A stretch of DNA of 64,000 nucleotides from Gammaproteobacteria bacterium (GCA_012960535.1 DUBB01000019.1:56974-120973), one strand, 5' to 3'. Shown: positions 41,874 through 49,663, counted from the first letter of the stretch. Translations and numbers: made by a program. The notes: generated by a model not told the origin, from the letters alone.

Positions 41874-41900
41874 TAAAGAAAATCGTCCCGGAACCGATTA
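41874..41900 (+). promoter_or_regulatory. FliA (sigma-28) promoter for flgP
   Basis: TAAA (41874-41877), 15 bases, then ACCGATTA (41893-41900), against the consensus TAAA-N15-GCCGATAA. The -10 octamer and spacing are identical to those of the flgM promoter in this window. The flgP ATG is 35 bases downstream. Confidence 0.72.
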
Positions 41901-41934
41901 AAGTACTGTGACAAGACGAATTTAGGGTGTTTTT

Positions 41935-42381
41935 ATGTTCAGAATTTTCTTTTTTACCTCATTTTTGCTTTTGTTAGTTGGTTGTGTCACAAATCATTAT
42001 GTCCCTAGCTTAGACAAGATTCATGCAGAGGCTATCACTGGCATTGGTTATGCCGTTATTTCTGCTCAATCGGGCCAATCTGAAGAAGAAAAACGTTTGA
42101 TGGCGGCAAAGGCCTCGAAGTTAGAGGCTTACAAGTCGCTTGTGGAGCAAATCTACGGACAATACATTGAAGTGAACGGTTTGATGTCATCATCGAAGGT
42201 CGTAGAAGAGTCTCTTCGATCAAAAGTAGAAGGCATTATCTATGGAGCTGAGTTAGTTAGTATTCGACCCATTGGTGGACATAGTTATGAGACGACGTTG
42301 AGAATTGGTGATAAAGCAGTTGCTGATTTGGTTGCCGAAAGTGGGGGAAAATCGCATTTGGATTCTGTCGGCGGTGATTAG
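41935..42381 (+). CDS. flgP: LPP20-family lipoprotein, FlgP-like
   Basis: The 148-residue lipoprotein has a signal peptide ending in LVGC, so the mature protein begins at Cys17. The LPP20/FlgP core follows: ITGIGYAVISAQSG, RLMAAKASKLEAYKSLVEQIYGQYIEVNG and VEGIIYGAELVSIRPIG. In Vibrio and relatives FlgP forms an outer-membrane disk (H-ring part) around the basal body of a polar flagellum. The next gene is FlgT-like, as in those species. A FliA promoter lies just upstream. The symbol is inferred from family and context. Confidence 0.82.
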   Translation: MFRIFFFTSFLLLLVGCVTNHYVPSLDKIHAEAITGIGYAVISAQSGQSEEEKRLMAAKASKLEAYKSLVEQIYGQYIEVNGLMSSSKVVEESLRSKVEGIIYGAELVSIRPIGGHSYETTLRIGDKAVADLVAESGGKSHLDSVGGD

Positions 42382-42449
42382 GGTACGAATTTAGAATGGA
42401 GTTCATGAGTAGCTGAGTAAATTTTCAGTTGCTCTATGGGAGCGAAAAC

Positions 42450-43574
42450 ATGATGAATCGTATAGGTTCTTGTAAAAGAGGCCCTATTATCTTGTTTTTA
42501 TCACTTCTATGTAGCATGCATGGTTCGTTTAGTATTGCGGAAACGGAATTTGAGTTAGAAGACTTTAGGAAGGCAATTTTTAGATTAGCCATCGGCGAAA
42601 GTGCTCACATCCGATCTATGGGATTGATGTCTAATTCAAGGATAATTGCAGATTCAACCATCTATCAGACTGATTTAGCTATAGATAAGTTAGAGTTTGA
42701 CGTTGCAGATAGTCATAATGGCACCAGAGCAGGCCTTGTAGCCAAAATTGACAAGCATAGATATTCCCCGATATCTCCTCCTCCTCTTTGTACCCCGCAA
42801 TATAGTGATCAGTCCTTTAGACTGGATTTTAGGGAGATATTACTGCTCCCCTCCTATCCTTCTGCAGCCATAATAAATGTAGGTAGGTCATCGGGTCATG
42901 CGGTGCGAGAGTTAATCTTTGATGATTCTGGGTTATTGCTTGCTAGTGATCGAAGCACCAATTCGATCGGCCACCTATTGGCATTACAGGGTGCTAATAA
43001 TGGTGGCGAGTTAAAACTTGAGTCCATTGTGAGGATAGAAGAAAAAGTCAAACCTTCAAAGATCAAAGGATACGTAACTGCAGCGATTTCTTCCCTGATA
43101 CCGGTAATAAATAATTTCATTAAAGTCCATGGCGAGCTTAGGCTCATGAAAGGGACTACGATTTTGGGTACTTGGAATTGGGGTATAAAGATACCTCTAA
43201 GTGAAGTCTTCTTAATTTCTGAGAATAGAAATCGATTAGCTGATAGATTAGATTCTATTAGAGATCTAAAAATTGGAATTTTGAGGAAATTGAATTGTAT
43301 TGACAGAGAACCGTACCGCGTTTCTATTGCTGGCCAAATACTTAGATTGAATGCGGGTGAAGCCGATGGTTTTAGAATAGGGGATCGGTTTTTATTGTTT
43401 CCTGGTAGTGAAATATTTAAGAGTCATGGGATAGCCTCTGCTTTGGAAAGCGTAGCCATAGCTGAAATAGTTCGGTCTAATCAACAAAGTGCATTGTTGC
43501 ATATGGTTGAGGGAAATCTAAACTTGAGAAGCGGAATAATAATGAACGCTAAGTCGATACGGTTAATGTTATGA
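42450..43574 (+). CDS. flgT: FlgT-like flagellar H-ring protein
   Basis: The secreted protein of about 374 residues has a signal peptide (ILFLSLLCSMHGSFSIA). The C-terminal part has the FlgT-type small beta domain: ILRLNAGEADGFRIGDRFLLF (about residues 300-320). In Vibrio FlgT builds the H-ring that helps hold the sodium-driven stator. The N-terminal half is divergent (DFRKAIFRLAIGESAHIRSMG), so the assignment rests on the tail, length and position after flgP. Start ATG 42450 is chosen for GGGAG seven to eight bases upstream; a TTG at 42429 is less likely. The stop overlaps the next gene by four bases. Confidence 0.65.
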   Translation: MMNRIGSCKRGPIILFLSLLCSMHGSFSIAETEFELEDFRKAIFRLAIGESAHIRSMGLMSNSRIIADSTIYQTDLAIDKLEFDVADSHNGTRAGLVAKIDKHRYSPISPPPLCTPQYSDQSFRLDFREILLLPSYPSAAIINVGRSSGHAVRELIFDDSGLLLASDRSTNSIGHLLALQGANNGGELKLESIVRIEEKVKPSKIKGYVTAAISSLIPVINNFIKVHGELRLMKGTTILGTWNWGIKIPLSEVFLISENRNRLADRLDSIRDLKIGILRKLNCIDREPYRVSIAGQILRLNAGEADGFRIGDRFLLFPGSEIFKSHGIASALESVAIAEIVRSNQQSALLHMVEGNLNLRSGIIMNAKSIRLML

Positions 43575-44191
43575 ATAGAGTAATCATTTTGGGCTCATCT
43601 CTCCTTCTTATAGTCGTTTTCTTAGTTAGTTGTTCCTCCAATGCCATCTTGTCCACGTCACTCTCTAGTGACGTTGCGGTCGATGATCAAGCAGATGTTA
43701 GCCCTACAAATGTTAGCCCTACAAATACTAGCCTCACAAAAGTCCTTGAGCGGTCTGAGGTTTTTGGCGTTGCTGAAGGGATGGCGGGCTCTAATAAGAA
43801 TGATGAACTTTCTCTTGCGTTAGAGAGAATGTTATCTGATCTGAAGAAAGCGGTTGACGAATCTGTTTCTACTGGCGAGATCAGTCAAATTGATGAGGAT
43901 GGTTATTATTTGGTCAAGCGGGGAGATAGCTTATCGAGGATCATAGAGCGAGTGATAGCGAAGACAAACATAAATGGAGAATTTCTCAAAAAAGCGTTTG
44001 TTGCAGCTAACCCTAAAGCATTTAAGAGAGCTAATCCAAATTGGCTTTATGCGAATTCAAAACTAAGGCTGCCATTAGAGAAAGATTTTAGAAAGTTGGT
44101 TTTTAAGAGAGAAAATAAAAATTCAGAAAAGAATGATGAAATGACCGATCCCTATAAGGATTGGATTCAGTATCCCTGGGTAGTTCCTTGA
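43571..44191 (+). CDS. LysM-like lipoprotein in flagellar cluster
   Basis: The 206-residue lipoprotein has a lipobox ending LVSC (Cys near residue 21). A low-complexity linker follows, containing three repeats of a VSPTN-like unit. Near residue 110 lies a LysM-like domain, DGYYLVKRGDSLSRIIERVI with a FimV-type continuation (AANPKAFKRANPNWLYANSKLRLP). It should be anchored in the outer membrane and contact peptidoglycan. The function is not known; adjacency to flgP/flgT and overlap with both neighbours suggest a role around the basal body. The end overlaps the fliK-like gene by 31 bases. Confidence 0.75.
   Translation: MNRVIILGSSLLLIVVFLVSCSSNAILSTSLSSDVAVDDQADVSPTNVSPTNTSLTKVLERSEVFGVAEGMAGSNKNDELSLALERMLSDLKKAVDESVSTGEISQIDEDGYYLVKRGDSLSRIIERVIAKTNINGEFLKKAFVAANPKAFKRANPNWLYANSKLRLPLEKDFRKLVFKRENKNSEKNDEMTDPYKDWIQYPWVVP
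43696..43740 (+). repeat. Three 15-bp tandem repeats coding for VSPTN-like units
   Basis: TGTTAGCCCTACAAA occurs exactly at 43696-43710 and 43711-43725, and in a diverged form at 43726-43740. It encodes the linker between the lipid anchor and the LysM-like domain. Copy number probably varies by slippage and keeps the frame. Confidence 0.85.
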
Positions 44192-45288
44192 TTAGCGCGG
44201 ACTCTGTCAATCAACCCATCAGAGTAAATGCAACCTATTCACAGGGGGGCAGTTCTGTTTATACGTTAAGGCTTGAACCTCCTGAAGCCAGATCACTCGG
44301 GTTGAGAGAAGGACAGTTAGTAAACGGGGTAATTGCTAACAGGGCAGATGGTAATGTTTTTCTAACAGGGTCGAAAACTGCGATAATGTTACCTAGTAAT
44401 TTTGCTGCAACTGAAGGAAAAGCGAGCTTTGTCGCTACCGCTTTGGTTGGTGGCTCGATGCTTCTTTCTTTGCAGCCCGATAGAGTGCGTAAAGTAGCTT
44501 CAAGGTTTTCGATAGATAGAATACATAGCCTGTTAGGGCGTGCGATACAAAACACCTCGATATCTGGTCTATTTAGTTTTTCTAAAATCGCGAATATGCT
44601 GTCTAGAGAGCCAAGATTAAGGAATATATTTAGCAGTTTTCAAATGTCTTCATTTGAACCGGACTCTCAAACTGCTGAAGCTTTAAGATCTACACTTTAT
44701 CGAAGTGGTTTGTTTCACGAATCCGAGGTCTTTAAACAAAATAAACCAACTTTAAACTTAAAGACTTTTCTGTTGCTTTTGAAAAGATCACATAACAACT
44801 TTGGAGCTGATCTGAGCCAGTTAAATTCAGCCTTGGATGAATTAGAGTCATTTCAACTTGAAGCACTTGGAAATCAATTAAATAGAAACACAGTTCTTAA
44901 TTGGCTGATTCCCGTACTTAATGATTGGCCAATCCTAGCTCAAGTGGAATCAAGGAGGGGTGACGAAGAAGGTTCGGAAGATGACCAGCAGAGAGAATGG
45001 AAAATTGATTTGAGGGTCAGTTTAAGTGATTCACAACACTTGGATGTTTCTTTAACTGTCTCCGACAGAGATGAGGTTAGATTAAACTGCTGGACAGATG
45101 ATTTAGATTTTTATCATGAAGCGTTGAATCATTTGGAGTGGCTGAAGTCCCAGTTCGGGGAATTGGGGATAAGTCTTTACGAGGTAAATCTTTTTCCGGT
45201 CTCAAAGAGATTGGAGGCATCTGCAGAGCAAATAGGGTATTCCAACGATTTAATGAAAACAAGCAATGGGATTAGCATTGATGTATGA
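44161..45288 (+). CDS. fliK: FliK-like flagellar hook-length control protein
   Basis: A protein of up to 375 residues without signal peptide. The N-terminal region reads RSLGLREGQLVNGVIANR and ADGNVFLTG, a small beta domain found in pseudomonad-type FliK. The C-terminal part (WKIDLRVSLSDSQHLDVSL through HLEWLKSQFGELGIS) fits the FliK C-terminal domain that signals the export switch through FlhB. The next gene is a FlhB C-terminal paralogue, a common pairing. The start is uncertain: TTG 44161 or TTG 44188, both inside the preceding gene. The assignment is by pattern and neighbourhood. Confidence 0.7.
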   Translation: MDSVSLGSSLISADSVNQPIRVNATYSQGGSSVYTLRLEPPEARSLGLREGQLVNGVIANRADGNVFLTGSKTAIMLPSNFAATEGKASFVATALVGGSMLLSLQPDRVRKVASRFSIDRIHSLLGRAIQNTSISGLFSFSKIANMLSREPRLRNIFSSFQMSSFEPDSQTAEALRSTLYRSGLFHESEVFKQNKPTLNLKTFLLLLKRSHNNFGADLSQLNSALDELESFQLEALGNQLNRNTVLNWLIPVLNDWPILAQVESRRGDEEGSEDDQQREWKIDLRVSLSDSQHLDVSLTVSDRDEVRLNCWTDDLDFYHEALNHLEWLKSQFGELGISLYEVNLFPVSKRLEASAEQIGYSNDLMKTSNGISIDV

Positions 45289-45550
45289 AGGAATGGAGCA
45301 GAAAATAGCGGTTGCTGTTTTGTATGACCGAATTAAGGCCCCGACACTTACGGCTAAAGGATCGGGAGAACTGGCAGAGGAAATTGTAAAGAAAGCTGAG
45401 GAAGCGGATGTACCGATAACTGAGGACAGGTTGTTAGCAGCCACCCTCGCTCAGCTTGAACTAAATGAAGAGATCCCGGAAAGTCTTTTTAAATCAGTTG
45501 CGATTGTTCTGGCTTGGGTGTACCGATTGCAAGGTAAAACACCGTGGTGA
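45266..45550 (+). CDS. FlhB C-terminal-domain paralogue (FlhX-like)
   Basis: The 94-residue protein corresponds to the cytoplasmic switch domain of FlhB alone. Its motifs are IAVAVLYDRIKAPTLTAKGSG, EEIVKKAEEADVPITEDRLLA and ELNEEIPESLFKSVAIVLAWVYRL. There is no NPTH autocleavage site and no membrane region. Such FlhX proteins can replace the cleaved FlhB fragment in substrate switching. The start is ATG 45266 or 45281, overlapping the fliK-like stop. It converges on flgN with seven bases between the stops. Confidence 0.88.
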   Translation: MGLALMYEGMEQKIAVAVLYDRIKAPTLTAKGSGELAEEIVKKAEEADVPITEDRLLAATLAQLELNEEIPESLFKSVAIVLAWVYRLQGKTPW

Positions 45551-45557
45551 TGTTTCT

Positions 45558-45938
45558 CTAGGAGATACGACCTAAGCGATTATAAATATTTACTTGGTCG
45601 TTACTACGATTAGTGATGACCTGTATGAGGTTTTTAGTAATTTCTAATTGTTTCTTCAACAAAAGATCATTTCGAATATGTTTGTCACGGCAGTCAATTA
45701 ATTTTGACTGGAACTCTTTTTTGACAGGAAGATTTTCGTTCGAACTGGAGGATGCTTCTAAATAGCTCGACCAAAGATTTCCCAATTCCTCCATTAAACT
45801 CATTTTTCTTTCTTGAATTGATTCAACTGTGTCAAGATCCTTAGAGCCTAAATGCAAAAACTCCTCATCAAGAAGAGTTTTTAACGATTCAATTAGAATA
45901 GATAGAGACCTGATGTCCGGAATAGCTGAGTCGGCCAT
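45558..45938 (-). CDS. flgN: FlgN-family flagellar export chaperone
   Basis: The 126-residue all-helical protein reads IRSLSILIESLKTLLDEEFLHL, QERKMSLMEELGNLW and a third helix to the end. FlgN binds the hook-associated proteins FlgK and FlgL and delivers them to the export gate; both substrates are encoded at the end of the flgB operon in this window. It lies 10 bases downstream of flgM and shares its promoter. Sequence identity is low, as usual for FlgN, so context carries weight. Confidence 0.8.
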   Translation of the reverse strand: MADSAIPDIRSLSILIESLKTLLDEEFLHLGSKDLDTVESIQERKMSLMEELGNLWSSYLEASSSSNENLPVKKEFQSKLIDCRDKHIRNDLLLKKQLEITKNLIQVITNRSNDQVNIYNRLGRIS

Positions 45939-45948
45939 GCTGGGATTT

Positions 45949-46242
45949 CTAAAGTAAATTTTCGAGTTCTACAAAGCTTTCCGCCATCTTACGTGAATCC
46001 AGAGGATAATTTCCAGATTCAATGGCCTGTTTCAGCTGGCGAACTTTAACTTCATCGAAAGCTGCTTTTTCTTCAGCTCGCTTAACAGCATCACTTAATT
46101 CAACATCGACAGCTTGCGGTACCTGTCCTGCTTTCTGAACTTGATTTTCACCCTCATCTGCAGTATCTCTACTTGGCGCAGCAGGTGAATTCTGTACCTG
46201 GCTAGGTCTCCCAGAACCAACGCTATTTACGTTGTCAACCAT
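45949..46242 (-). CDS. flgM: Anti-sigma-28 factor FlgM
   Basis: The 97-residue protein has an unstructured N-terminus (PSQVQNSPAAPSRDTADEGE). The C-terminal FliA-binding half follows: DVELSDAVKRAEEKAAFDEVKVRQLKQAIESGNYPLDSRKMAESFVELE, a standard FlgM pattern. It holds FliA inactive until it is exported through the completed hook. A FliA promoter lies directly upstream, so it is autoregulated. It is co-transcribed with flgN. Confidence 0.93.
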   Translation of the reverse strand: MVDNVNSVGSGRPSQVQNSPAAPSRDTADEGENQVQKAGQVPQAVDVELSDAVKRAEEKAAFDEVKVRQLKQAIESGNYPLDSRKMAESFVELENLL

Positions 46243-46276
46243 ATCTTTAACTCCACAAAGGGATTACACTAACTAT

Positions 46277-46303
46277 TAATCGGTCAATTCTCATTAATCT
46301 TTA
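46277..46303 (-). promoter_or_regulatory. FliA (sigma-28) promoter for flgM-flgN
   Basis: On the minus strand TAAA (46300-46303), 15 bases and ACCGATTA (46277-46284). The spacing is exact and the -10 matches the flgP promoter base for base. It lies 35 bases before the flgM ATG. FliA-driven flgM expression is known in many species. Confidence 0.78.
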
Positions 46304-46340
46304 GGTAAATCTAAAAAAAAAATTTTTCGCACCTAACTAT

Positions 46341-46796
46341 ATGATAAATTTAAGATATTTTCCAGTTTTTATTTATCTTCTTCTGTTGATGGCTGGTTGT
46401 GGTAGTGGTTCGGGCAATACCAATCCAAATTCAAGCGAGTCCTTGAATTCCAATAATCCACCGTCCTTGACTTTGAACCAAGACTACAATGTACCTGAAA
46501 ATTCCAGTTTGGTTGTTGAGGTAGCATACTCGGACTTAGACGGCGATGAAGTCAACTTGTCTGTTGAGGGAACCGATAGCGAATCTTTCTATATTGATGA
46601 GGCTAATCAACTAAGGTTTAATTTTAGCCCTGATTATGAGAATGCTAAAGATAGCAATGGTGATAACTATTTTGAGATAGAAATAATTGCCTCAGATGGT
46701 AAAGACAATGACTCGATATCGATATTGGTTGCAATTATTAATCTTCGTGAAAACAAGTTTGATGAGCTTGCGATTGAAAATTTGAAGATGGAGTAG
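46341..46796 (+). CDS. Lipoprotein with a cadherin-like domain
   Basis: The 151-residue protein has a signal peptide ending in MAGC (lipid anchor near Cys20) and a Ser/Asn-rich linker. One cadherin-like beta-sandwich follows: PSLTLNQDYNVPENS, YSDLDGDEVNLSVEG, FSPDYENAKDSNGDNYFEIE and IIASDGKDNDS. These carry the Asp/Asn positions that bind calcium in such repeats. It should be a cell-surface or periplasmic adhesion-like lipoprotein. It starts about 100 bases from flgM, divergently, and precedes another secreted protein by three bases. No flagellar homologue is known to me. Confidence 0.75.
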   Translation: MINLRYFPVFIYLLLLMAGCGSGSGNTNPNSSESLNSNNPPSLTLNQDYNVPENSSLVVEVAYSDLDGDEVNLSVEGTDSESFYIDEANQLRFNFSPDYENAKDSNGDNYFEIEIIASDGKDNDSISILVAIINLRENKFDELAIENLKME

Positions 46797-46799
46797 TCA

Positions 46800-47732
46800 G
46801 TGATAAGGTTTTTGTTATGTTTTCTGGGTACTTTTTTGATTGGATTAAATGTTTGCGCTGATGATCGGTACAACATATCAGTGAGCCCATCCGATACCCT
46901 GTCTGCCGATGTAATCAATGATATTCATGATCGATTAAGAAACCCCCAGAAAAGACTTGAATTACCCCAACTCATTGGTGAATGGTCAGTCCGTCAGTCC
47001 GTCTGCCTCGGTGGGTCTGAGGGCATCGGAGTAGGGGGGCTTTGTGAGGATGACAGGGTGCAGTTAGATGGTGCCGTACAACCTTCGGGGACTTATTTGG
47101 AAAGGACTGCAAATTGGGATATAACGTTTAAGGATGAAGCGCAAGCAAGTGTTCTGATATCGAGTGATCAATTTAACTTTTTATTTAATCCAGGCTTTGG
47201 GTACATTGTTCCAAATGACACTGTAACTTGGGAATGCAGCCTTGGTGGAGGCAGTGTTCTTATTTGTTTAGGCCCAACTAACTCTTTAACCTATACTCTA
47301 AATTGTCCATCGGGTTCTTGCAGATTGCATGTGATGATGGAAGCATCTATTGAGTCTGATTCGCGAATCCGGTTTTCCTTAGGACCGCTTGACACTAGTT
47401 TAGCTGGTGCAGGCCAAAATACATTCGGGATGTTTAATATTATAGAACTCAGTCGAGCTGGGCTTTTACCGACCCCCAAATACCTGATAACGGAACGAAG
47501 TTTTGAGAAAGTGAATTTAACATGGTCTGTCGATGAAGAAGGATACGAAGGGGAATTTGAAATTCAGCGTAAGAAGAATTTACTAGATCTTTATACGGTA
47601 TTGGGGACAACTTTTGATACTTCTTTTTCGGATCAGCCTACAGATCCTGGTGACTATTGGTACAGGGTGTTTTCTGTCAGAGATGAGGAAAAAAGTACGG
47701 GTTCGAACGTTCGTAAGATTTCTTATGACTGA
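46800..47732 (+). CDS. Secreted protein with C-terminal fibronectin type III-like domain
   Basis: The 310-residue product has a signal peptide (FLLCFLGTFLIGLNVCA). The central domain of about 190 residues has paired cysteines (SVCLGGSEGIGVGGLCEDD, WECSLGGGSVLICLG, LNCPSGSCRLHV) and I cannot assign it. The last 80 residues look like a fibronectin type III fold (KVNLTWSVDEEGYEGEFEIQ, DPGDYWYRVFSV). The start is GTG at 46800, three bases after the preceding lipoprotein, so the two are coupled. The pair interrupts the flgM-flgA neighbourhood. A secreted partner for the lipoprotein is a plausible reading only. Confidence 0.7.
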   Translation: MIRFLLCFLGTFLIGLNVCADDRYNISVSPSDTLSADVINDIHDRLRNPQKRLELPQLIGEWSVRQSVCLGGSEGIGVGGLCEDDRVQLDGAVQPSGTYLERTANWDITFKDEAQASVLISSDQFNFLFNPGFGYIVPNDTVTWECSLGGGSVLICLGPTNSLTYTLNCPSGSCRLHVMMEASIESDSRIRFSLGPLDTSLAGAGQNTFGMFNIIELSRAGLLPTPKYLITERSFEKVNLTWSVDEEGYEGEFEIQRKKNLLDLYTVLGTTFDTSFSDQPTDPGDYWYRVFSVRDEEKSTGSNVRKISYD

Positions 47733-47733
47733 G

Positions 47734-48639
47734 TTAGTTAAGACTTAATAGGCCGTATCCGACAACCCTAGCTGTAATAATTTTATTGCTTTCTGGGTTT
47801 TTTACTTTGATTCTTTCTCCAAGATAACCATCAGAAAGGGCGATCGCTTTGGTCTCGATACTAAAGTTATTTGAAATTGAATAAATCGTAACTAATTCAT
47901 TTCGCCGCATCAATTTTGCTTTCCTCAAGTGACGGGTACGAACTATTTCGCCAACCCCAACTGTTTTACTTAGCTCCATATAACGTAGCGAGGCGATTGA
48001 GCTTATATAATCGGGTGGTACACCCGAAAACTTGGTAATCTCAATTAAGGTATTTGTATCGAGTGGTGAACCCGACGGTAGAATTACCACTGGAACAACA
48101 ACTATCTTGGAAGTATCTAAATCCTCGCTTATTAAAATATCCCCTCTCTTCTTATCACGTTGCAGGTACAGATCATCCAACTGAGAAATTTCTGTAAAGG
48201 CATTGGTTGGTATTGATCTACTTGAACGAATGCTATCTAACATACCCTCGGTAATTTTAAGGCCCTTTGATACGTCCGCTGTTAGGACATAAGCATTGAG
48301 ATCATGCTGACCATTAGGAATCAGATCTTTACTGAGTTTTGCTAAATGAATTCTTTCTGGCACTTTTATGAATCGACGCCATTGGCCTTCACATTCCGCT
48401 TTGATTACCCGCCTTGAAGTATTAGTAAAATAAAAGTGGATTGGGTTATCACATTTTTTTCGAGTAATTGGGCCGCTAAGATCTTTGAAAACAAATTCGA
48501 TATTTTCTCCTTCAATTTTTGTTAGCCATTCATTTAATTCTATTAAAATCGAAGGTGCAGAATCAGCTGCGGCCTCATGCAGGTCTAGGAAAGCAGTTAG
48601 CTCGATTAGACATGCAATAATTATTAGGAAGCGCTTCAT
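47734..48639 (-). CDS. flgA: Flagellar P-ring assembly chaperone FlgA
   Basis: FlgA is a periplasmic chaperone needed to polymerise FlgI into the P-ring. The 301-residue protein has a signal peptide (FLIIIACLIELTAFLDLHEAAA). A divergent N-terminal part precedes the SAF-type C-terminal domain: VGVGEIVRTRHLRKAKLMRRNELVTI, then GERIKVKNPESNKIITARVVGYGLLS. It is longer than the E. coli protein (219 residues) because of an enlarged N-terminal half. Its stop is one base from the convergent secreted-protein stop. It is divergent from flgB, as in many species. Confidence 0.9.
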   Translation of the reverse strand: MKRFLIIIACLIELTAFLDLHEAAADSAPSILIELNEWLTKIEGENIEFVFKDLSGPITRKKCDNPIHFYFTNTSRRVIKAECEGQWRRFIKVPERIHLAKLSKDLIPNGQHDLNAYVLTADVSKGLKITEGMLDSIRSSRSIPTNAFTEISQLDDLYLQRDKKRGDILISEDLDTSKIVVVPVVILPSGSPLDTNTLIEITKFSGVPPDYISSIASLRYMELSKTVGVGEIVRTRHLRKAKLMRRNELVTIYSISNNFSIETKAIALSDGYLGERIKVKNPESNKIITARVVGYGLLSLN

Positions 48640-48694
48640 TACTCTTTACCTTTGTCACGCATTAACGCCACACCCTTGATAAGTTTTCCAAACT

Positions 48695-48862
48695 TTATGC
48701 TGCTTGTTTATTAAATTCAACAAGTGATAAATAACCAACTGGCCTGATTGGTTGAATTAAAGTAATGCGCACTTGTGTCTTGTTACTGCCAAAAAGATAG
48801 CCTACGCCTGTGCTCATAAGCATTGTCAAAGGTATTAAGGTTAGCCAATTGACGCTACTCAC
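48695..48862 (-). CDS. Possible small membrane protein upstream of flgA
   Basis: A 55-codon frame starts at GTG 48862 (TAGGTC about eight bases upstream) and ends in TAA. It reads MSSVNWLTLIPLTMLMSTGV and continues with a glycine/tyrosine turn. That is one good transmembrane helix (about residues 5-24) followed by a polar tail with IQPIRPVGYLSLVEF. It is not a known protein to me. It is the only coding-like sequence in the flgA-flgB gap and points the same way as flgA. A weak FliA-like site lies upstream (49200-49227, spacing 16). Confidence 0.4.
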   Translation of the reverse strand: MSSVNWLTLIPLTMLMSTGVGYLFGSNKTQVRITLIQPIRPVGYLSLVEFNKQAA

Positions 48863-49148
48863 TGTTTTGACCTAAGAACCGTGCGACTCAATTGCTGGCG
48901 ATTGAATCAACAGTTAGTTGACCTGCCATTTTCCCATACAAGTAATCCGAAATATTCAGCGCTTAAATACAACTAACATCACATTTGATTGTCTGTACAT
49001 CGCAATTGATTATCGGCAGTAACGTGCCGCCAATTTTTCGATAAACCCGGTAAATGTTGCCGCCTAGATTCTAGAATGTTTTTTCGCAATTAGTAAAAAT
49101 TCTATTTTTCTATTTAAATTCAATAAGTTAAGAAAATTCTATAGGAAT
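48863..49148. other. flgA-flgB divergent intergenic region
   Basis: This AT-rich non-coding stretch lies before the sigma-54 promoter of flgB. No clear gene or repeat was seen. It has room for enhancer sites of an NtrC-type flagellar activator (FleQ/FlrC class), but no site can be named from one sequence. Confidence 0.4.
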
Positions 49149-49164
49149 TGGCACGGTGGTTGCT
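49149..49164 (+). promoter_or_regulatory. Sigma-54 promoter for the flgB operon
   Basis: TGGCACG (49149-49155), GTGG, then TTGCT (49160-49164) is an almost perfect -24/-12 promoter with exact GG-N10-GC spacing. Transcription should start near 49175 and read flgB, flagellin and flgC-L. Use of RpoN for rod and hook genes is typical of polar-flagellate gammaproteobacteria. Confidence 0.92.
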
Positions 49165-49233
49165 ACACCCAAGTACCAGCCGAAGGAATAGTAATCTTCT
49201 AATCGGTCAACAAGCGCAAGAACTTTAGGAAAG

Positions 49234-49632
49234 ATGGAAGCAACTGTGAAAATTTTTGAGAATGTGTTTGGTATTCACGAGAATGCGTTAAAGCTAAGAG
49301 AGCGTAGGTTAAACGTTATCGCTGAAAATATAGCGAACGCAGATACCCCGAGCTACAAGGCACGTGATATTGACTTCAAGTCTGTTATGAGGTCTACGCA
49401 AGCAGGTATTAAGGAAATGGCTACGACTCACGGGTCTCACATTAATGCGTCTACGTCTGGTAAAGACGGATTGGTTTATCGAAATCCGCTAAACCCTTCG
49501 GCAGATGGTAATACAGTTGAGCTTTCAGTACAGCAATCTGAATTTGGTAAAGAATCAGCTCGTTACACCGCGACTATGCAATTTATTGAGAATCGGATCG
49601 GTGGTGTGCGTCGCGCACTTCGAGGCGAGTAA
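49234..49632 (+). CDS. flgB: Flagellar basal-body rod protein FlgB
   Basis: FlgB is a proximal rod subunit. The 132-residue protein has the rod signature RRLNVIAENIANADTPSYKARDIDF at residues 23-47 and a C-terminal helix (ESARYTATMQFIENRIGGVRRALRG). Length matches the family. AGGA lies shortly before the ATG. It is the first gene after the sigma-54 promoter. The next gene is flagellin rather than flgC, which is unusual. Confidence 0.95.
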   Translation: MEATVKIFENVFGIHENALKLRERRLNVIAENIANADTPSYKARDIDFKSVMRSTQAGIKEMATTHGSHINASTSGKDGLVYRNPLNPSADGNTVELSVQQSEFGKESARYTATMQFIENRIGGVRRALRGE

Positions 49633-49663
49633 CTAACAAAGGACTATAAAAGTAGGTAACGTT

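Noticed and set aside
49200..49227. FliA promoter on the minus strand in front of the flgA-side genes
   Set aside because: ACCGATTA is exact but the spacer is 16 instead of 15, and it overlaps the flgB leader; too uncertain to list as a feature.
49558..49584. FliA promoter for flagellin inside flgB
   Set aside because: TAAA and spacing fit, but the -10 is ACCGCGAC, matching only half of the local ACCGATTA; kept as a note, not a feature.
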